A stretch of DNA of 64,000 nucleotides, from the NCBI GenBank assembly GCA_029204225.1, contig MU832001.1, forward strand, positions 28,358-92,357. The letters run 5' to 3'. How positions within the stretch are numbered: the stretch's first letter is position 1; each line of letters opens with the position of its first letter. Source of the DNA: Diphasiastrum complanatum. Taxonomy: Eukaryota; Streptophyta; Lycopodiopsida; Lycopodiales; Lycopodiaceae. Positions 13,301-21,541 of the stretch are shown here, piece after piece. The notes beneath the pieces are model-generated. The model was not told the origin of the DNA. It ran no database searches and saw only the letters and a program-made list of their open reading frames with translations. Both the position numbers and the translations under genes were made by a program.

Positions 13301-16300
13301 TTTTTAAAGGCAGCTAGGATCATAGGGCCAATATTATGTGCTAATACAGCTTCGTTCTCAGGCATAAAGAAGGACCATCCATCTTCAAGGTTTTTGCTCA
13401 CAATCTAGCCATTATGGTATTGTGGTAATCTACGCTATCTAAAAGACTCCGGAATCTTGCAAACTCGTTCACATCGACGGAAATTATGTGGCACAAAAAG
13501 GCTTACTTGCAAAAGAACAAATACTGGACCCTTCATTCATGTGCGTGATGCACCAAGCTATCAATGGTTGTTTTCAGAGATTCAAAGCTGCAGAAAGCGA
13601 TAGTAACTGGGTCCAGAATCTAGTACCATTTCCCATACGCCGCTGGTGTATAAGAGTAGCAATGACCATGCCAGTCGTTGTGCGGCCTCGTCCCATCTGA
13701 CAATTAAACACAAATGCTGTCCCTGCATCTGCTCGTGATATGCGTTGCACCTGCACCCAGCAGCTGAGAAAATAAGTTTGCTTACAAAAAGTAGAGTTAC
13801 GTCATTTGTGCTTGAGCATAAGTGGACAGAGTCATAATGAGGTACAGATTTCCTAGACTTTATACCTATGCAAAAAAAACTTAAGGTTACGTTCCATGTA
13901 TAGAAGCATTTTGACAAAAAACATATCATAGAATGTATAACTTCTTACCAATAGATCAAAATCTCGTTCCTTTGGTGACTTTTCATCTGTGATGGGTACC
14001 CTTTCATAATCAAGGGCATATCCCTCTCCTCGAAGATTCTCATAAACCTATCAAAACAAGAAAAGTCATTGGCTGATACTAAACATAAGGCCAGAATGAG
14101 AACTAGTTTCCACACCAAATAATGACAAAAAACTATCACCTCAAGTGGTGTTTTGATTGAATCTTTACTGATTGGCTCCCATTGATCAATCATCTGTCCA
14201 TCAGGTGTTTCATCCGATACCATGATTTTGTTTCCATATCTGATTGGAAAAGTGAGAAATAATCAGCTTGATCTCTAACTATATTGCTCACAGGAACTTT
14301 TCACTGGACCACAGCTAAGACAATAATTATGACCTTCGTTTTGCTGGTTGACTTTCTGCTATGTCACACAGAGTAGTTATGGCAGAGTTCGGGACAAATT
14401 TGTGGAGCATTCAGAAATTAGTCATACCGACTTGCTTCCTGCAACACGTCTTCTTTGAGGCGAGCTTCCATCTGCTCCACTCTAGCTCTATTAATTCCCT
14501 GTATGGAAAATATGGAACGATTTGAGGATTGAACTGTTTACTATCTTAGTAAAAGCTTTACTGTAAGAGATACAATCATGATATTATTACAGACATCAAT
14601 TAACAGGTCTTCACAAGCCTGAAAACTATGACAAAGACAGGTTTCAAGAGTGGACCCAAACATCAGTGAAAAGTAGTAAAAAGATGTAAAAGATAAGATT
14701 TGGCATTGATTAGACACTGAGATGATATGTATTTTGAGTGAAGGACTATTCTTATGAATGGTTCAGAATGCATTGATTATGAAGGGCGTGGGCGTTTGCT
14801 TAGTTCTGGCAAATCCAGAGCTTGAGATTCGAGTCTTGCTACTTTCACTAAGAGCCGCAGAGGGAAAGCTCAATGATTGTGCTTGTTACTGCAAGAGGCC
14901 TTGGAATTCCTCCTTCCTCTCGAGACCATACTTCTAGAGGGGTTCGAGAAATACAAGTGAGGGAACCAAATACAGAATTCAAGTGCATGGTGGAAAGAAA
15001 ATGCCTGAGGGCTCATCAGGAGGAAATTTCCTCAAGACCACATACTTTCTAAAATGCATATGAAAGAGGGCAACGGACCAGAGCTCCAGGCAAGGGAAAT
15101 GCTTAGTTCCAGATGGCATCATAGTAGTGATTTAGGTGATTCATGATTTTTGATTGATGTAATCAAGAAAGTCCTCAACTCTAGCTAGTAAGTCCTAAAT
15201 GGAAAATTCCACAAGAAGGTTTTCGAGTGCTTGGAGCTACCAATGGCATGTTGGAATAGCTGCTGTAAGAAAGCGTTAATGACAGGATCAAGTAGTGGAC
15301 ATTGTCATCTTGTTCTCAAACAAGACGTAGCATGCTTATTCAAAGGATGAGCTGAGGCCATAATTATCTGCAAGGAAATAATTGAATGCTAAGAAGGTGA
15401 TATTCTTGATTTATGCCCAATGGTTTACTGAATGGAATGGATCTCACATTACAATCAACGATATGTCCTTTGATCAAATTGCCATAAAAACATTGAGATT
15501 TGAAATATGGTATGTAGTTAACAGTTAGATGCCATCTAATGAGTTTGTTAGTGTTGGAACTCGTTCCAAACCTAGAAACATGTTGAGTGAATGTTGAAAA
15601 CATTAGAAAGTTCATAGGAATGAATGGCACAGCAAGCTATTCAGGCTAAGAATACTGAATTTCAAGGGTGGTATTCCTATCTGGTAAAGTCCTATAACTT
15701 TCATGAAAATGGGAATTATAAATTGAAGACAAAGTACAAATTTTCTGAAATTCCCATCTGTAGAAATGTGATTCAGCAGGGTGCCATGTACTTTGTATAG
15801 AAACTTCCTAAGGATATTAGGAATCCTGTGCCATAAATCTCATCTTATATGATTTGTGCACAGCACAAGCCCTCATGATGCAAAAAGCAACTGGAAAATC
15901 TATTTTCACTCCTGTTATGCAATTGAGTTTTTAGCAAAGGGGATAAAGAGCATAACCAGTGACAAACTGCAGCAATGCCTGCAAACTTCTGAAGTGACAT
16001 AGTTATGCAATTGAGCTGTGATAATAGATGATAATTGTTGGATATGCCCATACCGTGTATTCAAGATTTGTGAAAGGTCGTTGCACTTCTCGTAAAACAA
16101 ATGGCCTTCCATTTACGTAGACCACCTTTGAAAGAAAAGATTGTGTCAGCAACCGTTTCAGAAAAGATCAAATAATGTTCACACGTTTAACTAAATTTTC
16201 TGTAAAGGGTCTTCATATTTCTTTTGCACGCGTTGTCTTCAAACCATAAAACCTCCCAGAACTTAAAATTGGCATGGATACTTACTGGCTCTTCTCTCAA

Positions 16301-17174
16301 ATTGTGCCAAAGTACTTTCTTAGGCAAGGAAGGCCTATTGGCTCCAATAAGGTTCAGAACTCTCCTTATTCCATCAATTGTAGGAATGGCTACTCCATAG
16401 ATATCCAACGACTCGAACTGCACATCCAGACGAACTTAAAGCAGGAAATGTTTTTTTGTAATCAACATCCTTTAATCTAATCCTTGAGAATAGCAATTTA
16501 TTCCCCAGATTCTTCGTAGATACAATAGAGCTCTCTAGAACTGCTAAATAAATTGAAGTTTGTTGAGGTATTATTTGATTAGTTTCCATCGGCTGGATGT
16601 GGGTACCGTCAAAAGAATAAAAATAGAGAGAAGCTGGATGGATACTGAGCGGTTGTGATAGTAAGGACAAAACCAGTTTATCACAACAGAGAGAGAGTTG
16701 CCAAATGAGAAGCTGATTCTAGTTTTCATCCTAGTAATTGTAATGTCGAATGGGGGTTGCAGCTACTGTGTTTTAAACGGTTCTAGCTGTGTGTCCTCTT
16801 TGGTGTGGATGATTGGAGAAGAACCCTTCACGTCCAAGAGATTAGAAATTAGGCGGCCTACACCAACATGTCACTTGTTGAAGCACAAAATTCCAATTTT
16901 CAAATGGAAGACAATCAAAAGCAATGGATGATTTTGAAAAGATTTAGCTGCTGCATGTGGTATTGGTGGCACAAGCACAACAGAGACATTAGCACAACCA
17001 ACCAAGAGTGCTTCGAAACGTTACCTTGCGATAGTTTGGAGCACCCTCTATTGTTGGCTGCAAACGCTTATTTTGGCATCCTGGGAAGTGATCGCTTTTA
17101 AGAATGGTCTTTTTACCAAGAACTGAACCATCTCTTGATATTACTACCCGCTCTGGTGATCTAGATGGCCACAT
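3044..17174 (-). CDS. PALD1: Paladin-like PTP/phytase-like phosphatase repeat protein (17 exons, 3' end outside window)
   Basis: Exons in transcript order: 17174-17025, 16417-16286, 16125-16054, 14498-14428, 14239-14140, 14047-13949, 13750-13627, 12687-12536, 12411-12352, 12195-11960, 11377-10945, 10626-10303, 10182-9577, 9409-9221, 6283-6053, 5028-4745, 3346-3044. All introns are GT-AG and reading phase is kept throughout, giving about 1,188 residues. Known plant paladin-like proteins run to about 1,250, so the last 65-85 residues must lie left of base 1. Three repeats are visible. Each starts with a GSVLGKKTILKSDHFPGC-like motif, followed by an LREEPVVYxNGxPFVLR motif and an MEARLKED helix. 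Repeats 1 and 2 end in CQMGRGR loops (C225-R231 and C650-R656, the C-X5-R signature of PTP-like phosphatases). Repeat 3 reads SHTGFGG, with Cys replaced by Ser1099 and Arg by Gly1105. Animal paladin (source of the symbol) acts on phosphoinositides at endosomes; the plant substrate is not shown by the sequence. The ATG at 17,174 matches the family N-terminus in length and has an in-frame TAA upstream. Confidence 0.93.
4253..4527. repeat. Tandem duplication in intron (two units of 142 and 133 bp)
   Basis: Units 4,253-4,394 and 4,395-4,527 both begin ctagacgaaac and share the same internal order, including aagaatttaacttattta, cttttctttcatatg and cgcttcctgagtccctta. The second unit lacks about 9 bp. 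It lies in the paladin-like intron between exons 16 and 17. Confidence 0.85.
4745..5028 (-). CDS. Paladin-like exon 16
   Basis: 284 bp. Begins VEKMESRLKEDILAEAYKSG and ends VDAIQHRLD plus two bases before gtatgc. Corresponds to exons 4-6 of repeat 1 fused in one exon. Confidence 0.92.
6053..6283 (-). CDS. Paladin-like exon 15
   Basis: 231 bp, 77 residues. Encodes VQGLPIHSMATPTVEGAKLV, then TDLREEAVVYIHGNPFVLRE, and ends GIKGPV before gtaagt. The intron before it is 2.9 kb and holds a hAT copy and two palindromic elements. Confidence 0.92.
6659..6908. mobile_element. Small palindromic-ended element (MITE-like)
   Basis: The left end ATAGTTGCAGCG and the inverted right end ATAGTCGCAGCC pair, as do CACGATTCTG near the left and AGAATCG near the right. 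The right half shares tgatacccatattgcc with the hAT-type element at 42,872-43,662, so the two are probably related. I could not find a target duplication. Confidence 0.5.
7009..7206. mobile_element. Palindrome-rich MITE-like element with GTGCCGT motifs
   Basis: The ends GTCAACGCAAAGTTC and, inverted, GTTGACCCAAAGTTC form imperfect terminal inverted repeats. Between them lie many copies of GTGCCGT/ACGGCAC in both orientations, leaving only a short T/A-rich centre. Lies in the paladin-like intron between exons 14 and 15. No clear target duplication was seen. Confidence 0.6.
7280..7322. repeat. (TC)n microsatellite
   Basis: About 43 bp of TC dinucleotides with one interruption (tcgc). Lies in the large paladin-like intron. 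Confidence 0.9.
7752..8880 (-). mobile_element. hAT-like transposon fragment, copy B
   Basis: The left boundary CTTAGTTGCCCG at 7,752 equals the inverted right end of copy A. From here to about 8,560 the sequence is the inverted match of 1,740-2,508. The minus strand encodes the tail of a protein ending in RGRGRGRSRGLGVGSSQGRS. The right boundary is uncertain and I saw no matching terminal repeat. It lies in the paladin-like intron between exons 14 and 15, in the same direction as the gene. Confidence 0.6.
8415..8732 (-). pseudogene. C-terminal tail of a hAT-like transposase
   Basis: An open frame of 105 residues starts at DCLLETMLS and ends in an Arg/Gly/Ser-rich tail homologous to the tail in copy A. 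Upstream the same frame continues through VPLYVDPDAKT and one stop codon, so it is a truncated remnant. I cannot see the dimerisation motif that would prove it is hAT. The call rests on its link to copy A. Confidence 0.45.
9221..9409 (-). CDS. Paladin-like exon 14 (start of repeat 3)
   Basis: 189 bp, 63 residues. Carries the third NGSVLGKGSILKVYFFPGQ motif, in which the Lys-Ser-Asp-His part is replaced, and ends GAPNICK before gtattt. Confidence 0.9.
9577..10182 (-). CDS. Paladin-like exon 13 (rest of second catalytic loop)
   Basis: 606 bp, 202 residues. Begins MGRGRTTTGTVIACLVKLR and has a Ser/Glu-rich variable linker, then NRGVEYLERYFMLIAFSSYL and WLHQRPEVRQM. I chose the phase-0 donor gtaggt after ALP. 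The open frame runs 10 codons further but would put exon 14 out of frame. Confidence 0.9.
10303..10626 (-). CDS. Paladin-like exon 12
   Basis: 324 bp, 108 residues, phase 0. Begins GIDRERVEQMEARLKED and ends LLVFNCQ, so the second catalytic loop is split: Cys-Gln here and MGRGR in the next exon. Confidence 0.92.
10945..11377 (-). CDS. Paladin-like exon 11 (start of repeat 2)
   Basis: 433 bp, 144 residues plus one base. Carries GKVLGRQTVLKSDHYPGC, GAPNFRKVQGFPVYGVANPT, WHNMREEPVIYINGKPFVLR and NMLEYT. Two introns that interrupt the same stretch of repeat 1 are absent here. Confidence 0.92.
11960..12195 (-). CDS. Paladin-like exon 10
   Basis: 236 bp. Encodes NLREAIAVYRNSI, then FVEYLERYYFLICFAVYIH and WMSARPELYSILR. 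Ends AG before gtgagt, so the next Arg codon is split. Confidence 0.9.
12352..12411 (-). CDS. Paladin-like exon 9
   Basis: 60 bp, 20 residues (GGIEGKKQVDNVIDRCSEMQ), phase 0, between acceptor ggcag and donor gtaaga. Matches the helical segment after the first phosphatase loop. Confidence 0.9.
12536..12687 (-). CDS. Paladin-like exon 8
   Basis: 152 bp. Completes a split Asp codon, then carries a low-conservation acidic linker and NEESFRRGEYTVIRSLIRVL. Donor gtactc. Confidence 0.88.
13627..13750 (-). CDS. Paladin-like exon 7 (first catalytic loop)
   Basis: 124 bp. Encodes FVFNCQMGRGRTTTGMVIAT, the first C-X5-R loop (C225 to R231), and ends MGN plus one base before gtacta. The alternative donor gttact downstream would leave a poorer match to the family. 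Confidence 0.9.
13949..14047 (-). CDS. Paladin-like exon 6
   Basis: 99 bp, 33 residues, phase 0. Encodes VYENLRGEGYALDYERVPIT and ends RDFDLL before gtaaga. Confidence 0.9.
14140..14239 (-). CDS. Paladin-like exon 5
   Basis: 100 bp. Its first base completes the Arg codon split with exon 4. It then encodes YGNKIMVSDETPDGQMIDQW and ends IKTPLE before gtgata. Confidence 0.9.
14428..14498 (-). CDS. Paladin-like exon 4
   Basis: 71 bp, phase 0 to phase 2. Encodes GINRARVEQMEARLKED and VLQEAS, and ends CG before gtatga. The MEARLKED helix recurs in exons 12 and 16. Confidence 0.9.
16054..16125 (-). CDS. Paladin-like exon 3
   Basis: Residues 95-118, 72 bp. Encodes VVYVNGRPFVLREV followed by NLEYT, between the acceptor caaag and the donor gtatgg. 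It directly continues the LREEP of exon 2. Confidence 0.9.
16286..16417 (-). CDS. Paladin-like exon 2
   Basis: Residues 51-94, phase 0 at both ends. Begins FESLDIYGVAIPTIDG after the acceptor tgcag and ends VLWHNLREEP before gtaag. Confidence 0.9.
17025..17174 (-). CDS. Paladin-like exon 1 (start codon)
   Basis: Residues 1-50. Starts at the ATG at 17,174 and contains the first GSVLGKKTILKSDHFPGC motif. Ends ...NYRK before the donor gtaacg. The reading frame upstream is closed by a TAA, which supports this start. Confidence 0.9.
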
Positions 17175-18879
17175 ATTTTGCGTTTTGTTCCTTTTTTAGA
17201 TTCTGTTCATTTAAAACGACAAGGGCAGATGACAAATTATCACCATGCAAGCATATAGCATACAAGATCTAGTCCACAAACGACGAAAAAACAAGAAATG
17301 ACTGCTAAATAGCGCTAAGAACGATAATTAGGCAGTGCTAGAAAGGAAAAAACTTATGTTGAGCCACAACTTGTATTATTCACACTTCTCTGCTCCAGGT
17401 TGAAGCACATTTATGCTCTTACACAATACTTCTGGACTGGTTTGGACGGATAATCTCAAACAGGCAGATATCTTTACAATATTGCAGAGACAAGAGGAAT
17501 GAAGCTAACGAACGAGCTTTCCTCATCACTCTGACAGAATTCCTTCATAAATTCATCAGTTTAACAAAATTAAAACAAAGATGTACTTGCTAGCTTCTTG
17601 TTAAAGAAGCTTGCTTAATGTACAACCAGGAAAAGTTAAGTTGAACCACCGCACCTGAAATGCTTCTTGGGGATGAAGTGATCCAATTTGACAGGAGCCT
17701 ATCGAGCACCGCTGTCTGGCTTTTTGCACAATCAAGCGCTATAATGCACTGGTGAAACTATTTGTATGGAGCTACTGTCATTCAAGATTAATCCGCTCAG
17801 AAGGCAAAGTACTGTCAAACAGATCATTCACAGCTTAAACGAGACGGGAAGCAGAACTTAGGAGAAAGTCCAACAGATTGCCTCTGGCGAATAAGATAGT
17901 ATATAGAATTGACTCTTAGAAAGTGGGGGGGCTTACAGACCACGATACAGAAGTATATATCAAAGCAGAAGAAAGCAGAAATTTCAAATGCTTGTAAATT
18001 GATATATACACGAAAATCTTAGAGAGATACAATAGCACGTTGGAAACTCTAGATCTAGCGCTAAGGCTGCCATGGGACTCAGCGGCATAGATATTTGGAA
18101 ATGGATACGAACTTGTCTATAGTCTACATAAACATTAAAAAAAAAATTCCGAAACAAGAGAAAGATCAAAACCAGCAGAAAATCTTTTCAAAGTATGGTG
18201 TAATAAAAGATAATGAAAAATTAGTATAGCAAATAAAACTGTTCCAAAAATGACTGGACCGGAGAAGAAATAGGATACTATTATTCTAGTATTGACTCCT
18301 TGAAATGTTGGGTAATGACAGAGAAACTAGGATGAATCGTTTGACAACTGATACATCAGAGAGGACATTATTTTCTTTAATACCATAAACAGCGAAGAGG
18401 ATACATTATTCTAATACCAAAAAAGAAAGACCGATACTCTTTGACAAGAGTCAAGAGGACCCAAACTAGCAGAGAACTGAGCCATGGGATTCTTTAGTAT
18501 ATCGATTACGAATGGGAAGTTGAAGGTAAATCTATCTACATCCAATGTAAAAGCTGTGAAAGAGTAAAGACAGTGAATTATCATATCACAAAACATCAAG
18601 ATGCCAAGTAGTATAACTATGCAGAGACACAGACAGACAGGCCTACACTGCACCTTAAATCCTTGGTACAATTGTTAATTATGGATTAATCCAACATTAA
18701 ATTATCCACAGTGAGTCCAAATCTACATCAGACTAAACAAATGATCAAATATTAAACCAGTAATGGAAGAGCAGGGTTTGGCTAAGATACTGAGGCGGTG
18801 TAGCATTTGCCTACGCTTCAGGTACGTGTTGATTATGGATTAATTAGCATAATCTAAGCTAAAGTCAATAGAAACATGT
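17175..18879. other. Non-coding stretch upstream of paladin-like exon 1
   Basis: I see no homologous coding sequence. It is most simply a 5' UTR intron of the paladin-like gene, but this rests only on position. Confidence 0.4.
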
Positions 18880-18948
18880 GAAGAAATTGAAAATTTCAGC
18901 GGCTAACTAAGCAGCGGAGGGAAGAAAAGGAGCAGCAAAGACAGAGAC

Positions 18949-18987
<39 letters not shown>

Positions 18988-19070
18988 GGGCAGCGACCGT
19001 AACCTCTTCCTCCCTCGGCATTCATTCATTTTCTTCTGCACAGATCAATAGAAAAGTATACACGTGATCG
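18880..19070 (-). promoter_or_regulatory. Putative promoter and 5' leader of the paladin-like gene
   Basis: Read on the minus strand, this stretch has a G-box CACGTG (19,061-19,066) near a weak TATA-like gtatac, then a CT-rich leader containing a (CT)n run at about 18,958-18,984. Pyrimidine-rich leaders of this kind are common in plant 5' UTRs. If this is the transcription start, a long 5' UTR intron must connect it to exon 1 at 17,174. I did not identify that donor with confidence. Confidence 0.4.
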
Positions 19071-19424
19071 CACGCCAAAACCACGAAAAGTGCTGTCATT
19101 CACAGAGATACATGTGAATTCGAATGACTGCGCCCGTCGCGAGAATAGGCTCCTCGGTGCTCAAGGAAAAATATTACATAAAAATCCTTATATTCTACAA
19201 AAAAAAACACACGAGAAAAAATAAAATACAAGAAAAAAATTCTTGGGCCCCTCATATGCTAGGAGGTCAGATTTTGCCATTAATAATAACCATGAAAGTC
19301 CTTGTTCTAAAAAATTTTAAACCTTAAATTCTTGGCCCATGGTTAAGTATTGGAGCCCATGATCTTGCTTGTTGGTGACATCAGATTCTCATTTTGTATT
19401 AAAAAAAACTCTCGACTAATGTAA

Positions 19425-19625
19425 AGCGGGATCTCTCCAAAGAGATCCTCTTCTTCTTTTTTTCTAAGACACCGCTTGTGTGCCAAAGAGATCCTCTTCT
19501 TCTTCTTTTCTCAGACGCCGCTTGTGTGTGAGTGGTCTTTCAATATAAAACCATCTAGTACCACAACAAATTACAGAGATCCTCTTGTTTTTTTTTTCTC
19601 AGACACCACCCATGTGTGAGAGATG
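19425..19625. repeat. Imperfect tandem repeat of a pyrimidine-rich unit
   Basis: Three units share agagatcctcttcttctt, then tctcagac(a/g)cc, then ttgtgtg or atgtgtg. The third unit is separated from the others by about 40 bp of different sequence. Confidence 0.75.
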
Positions 19626-21472
19626 TTTGAACTTTGAACTTGGGTGGTCAATCCCACACCAAGTACCCCCTACCACCACACCACGTCGGGCCGGATCAAA
19701 GAGACCCTCTTTTTTCACAACCTTTGACTAAGAAAATTATTTGACATTCTCTTTTGCATACTCTTTTGACAACCTTCCACAAGCACAATATTGTGCAAAT
19801 TAGAGCAAAAAAAACCTTCATATCTAATTTCACATGAGGAAACCCTTCATAGCCCTTCCTCCTCAATTCACCACCATCACATTCATTTATCCTTCCTTTC
19901 CTTTATTCAGCTTCAAATATAATTGTTAGTAATTCATTATTCAATTCTTGAAATAAATAATAACAAGCTATTAATAAGGTGACAGATATAGAGGTATATT
20001 CATTCACGTGATATGAAATGGCTTGTCTCCTATGTAGGGCAATTCATACCAAGGCCATTCACAAGATGTTGATGGGTATGCCTATTGCCTACCTCCAACT
20101 AAGTCAATTCACAACATATGATTCTTATAGTGGCCTAATTCTACATCTTATATATTAATTGTTATACTCCAAAACCCTTCAAATGTCTTCGTTTTAAACC
20201 TATGTTTGTTTTAAATGTGTACGTTTTTATTACACACCTATTACTATTACCACTTTCGTATGCAACTTATAAAGCACTATTATGTTATCTCTTGGCTTGG
20301 AACATATAAAAAAATTTGGCACAAAAATTGTAGTTCCTTTTTTAGGCATTGTATAACACAATTGATTTCCTTTCATTTAACCCATAAACTAGATGTGTAC
20401 AAATAAGAATCGAGTAAAAACTTCGCTTGCAAGTTTTATGTAGGATGAAGCTTGTCCTAGTGAATTATATTTAGGTCTTTGCCTTGGGCAAGGCTCCTTA
20501 GGTCCATGTTGCCTAGGGCAAAACTTTATCTTACACGAAAGAAACTAGAATTGGATGGTGATAGAATTTGATAGGTGTAGAAGGTTTATCTTATCCCATT
20601 TAGGATAGGCCCCTCAAACAAGCTGAGATTGGTTTTCGTTATACATTGTCCATAAAAAAAATAGCCATTGATTAGTCTCTTTTATTAAAAACATGTGATT
20701 TACTTTTCCAACGCGTGTTGAGTTCTTTAAGAATTCCTTTCCTTTTAAAACTAAAGTTGGGGATTCAATCCTAGTCCACAACACAACTGATGACATACAA
20801 GAGAGGGAAAAAACATGACATGTAGTTTGAAAAAAGGTGCTTGTGTCCTTTCTTGCAGAAGTGACTTAGGTAGAATTGTTTATGCAACAAGGAAGTCACA
20901 TGTCTAAACCCGAATTGCTTGTGTTGGTGACATGTAGGAGCCTTGTGGTCCATGCCTAAGCTTGCCCAATCACCCGATATAAATTTGTACAAATTCAACT
21001 AGTATATGTTAGAGTGAGTGATGTGTGCCGATCTAAAAAGAAAGCGCTTATTCTAAAGTTTCACAAAATCCAAAGCCACCTAAGTTCTTAAAATGTGAAA
21101 GCCCTCAAGTGATAGCTTTCCACTTATCACACTAGAATAAGTAGTAAGTACAATAGGTTTTTTCTAGAATCAAAGATTTTCAAAATCTACTAATTATCCT
21201 CTGCAATTCTATTATTTGTATTTGTGCTTCTTTCTTCATGACTTTCGCCAAAACCAGATTTTGAAGACAAAGATTAGTTTATAAGTTTGCTAATTTGCCC
21301 AAATTTGAATCTTGTGGAACTTCAAAATAAGCCCACGTTCCTAGGATATTAAAAATCTCAATTGCCAAGATTTTCCTTAGCATAAAACTATTTTTAAAAA
21401 AAGAAAATGGGTGCGTGTCCTTGGGCACACAATGCAATCCATAAAGCTTTTATTGTTTCGAAAGTTTTTTAC

Positions 21473-21541
21473 ATGCACCTTCCTAGCGTTAAAAGGTGCA
21501 TGCAAAAAGATTTAAATGCACCTTCCACTCGGAAGGTGCAT
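21473..21541. repeat. Two adjacent hairpins
   Basis: 21,473-21,501 has a 9-bp stem (ATGCACCTT / AAGGTGCAT). 21,516-21,541 has a perfect 11-bp stem (ATGCACCTTCC / GGAAGGTGCAT) with a 4-base loop. The arms are also direct repeats of each other. Confidence 0.8.
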
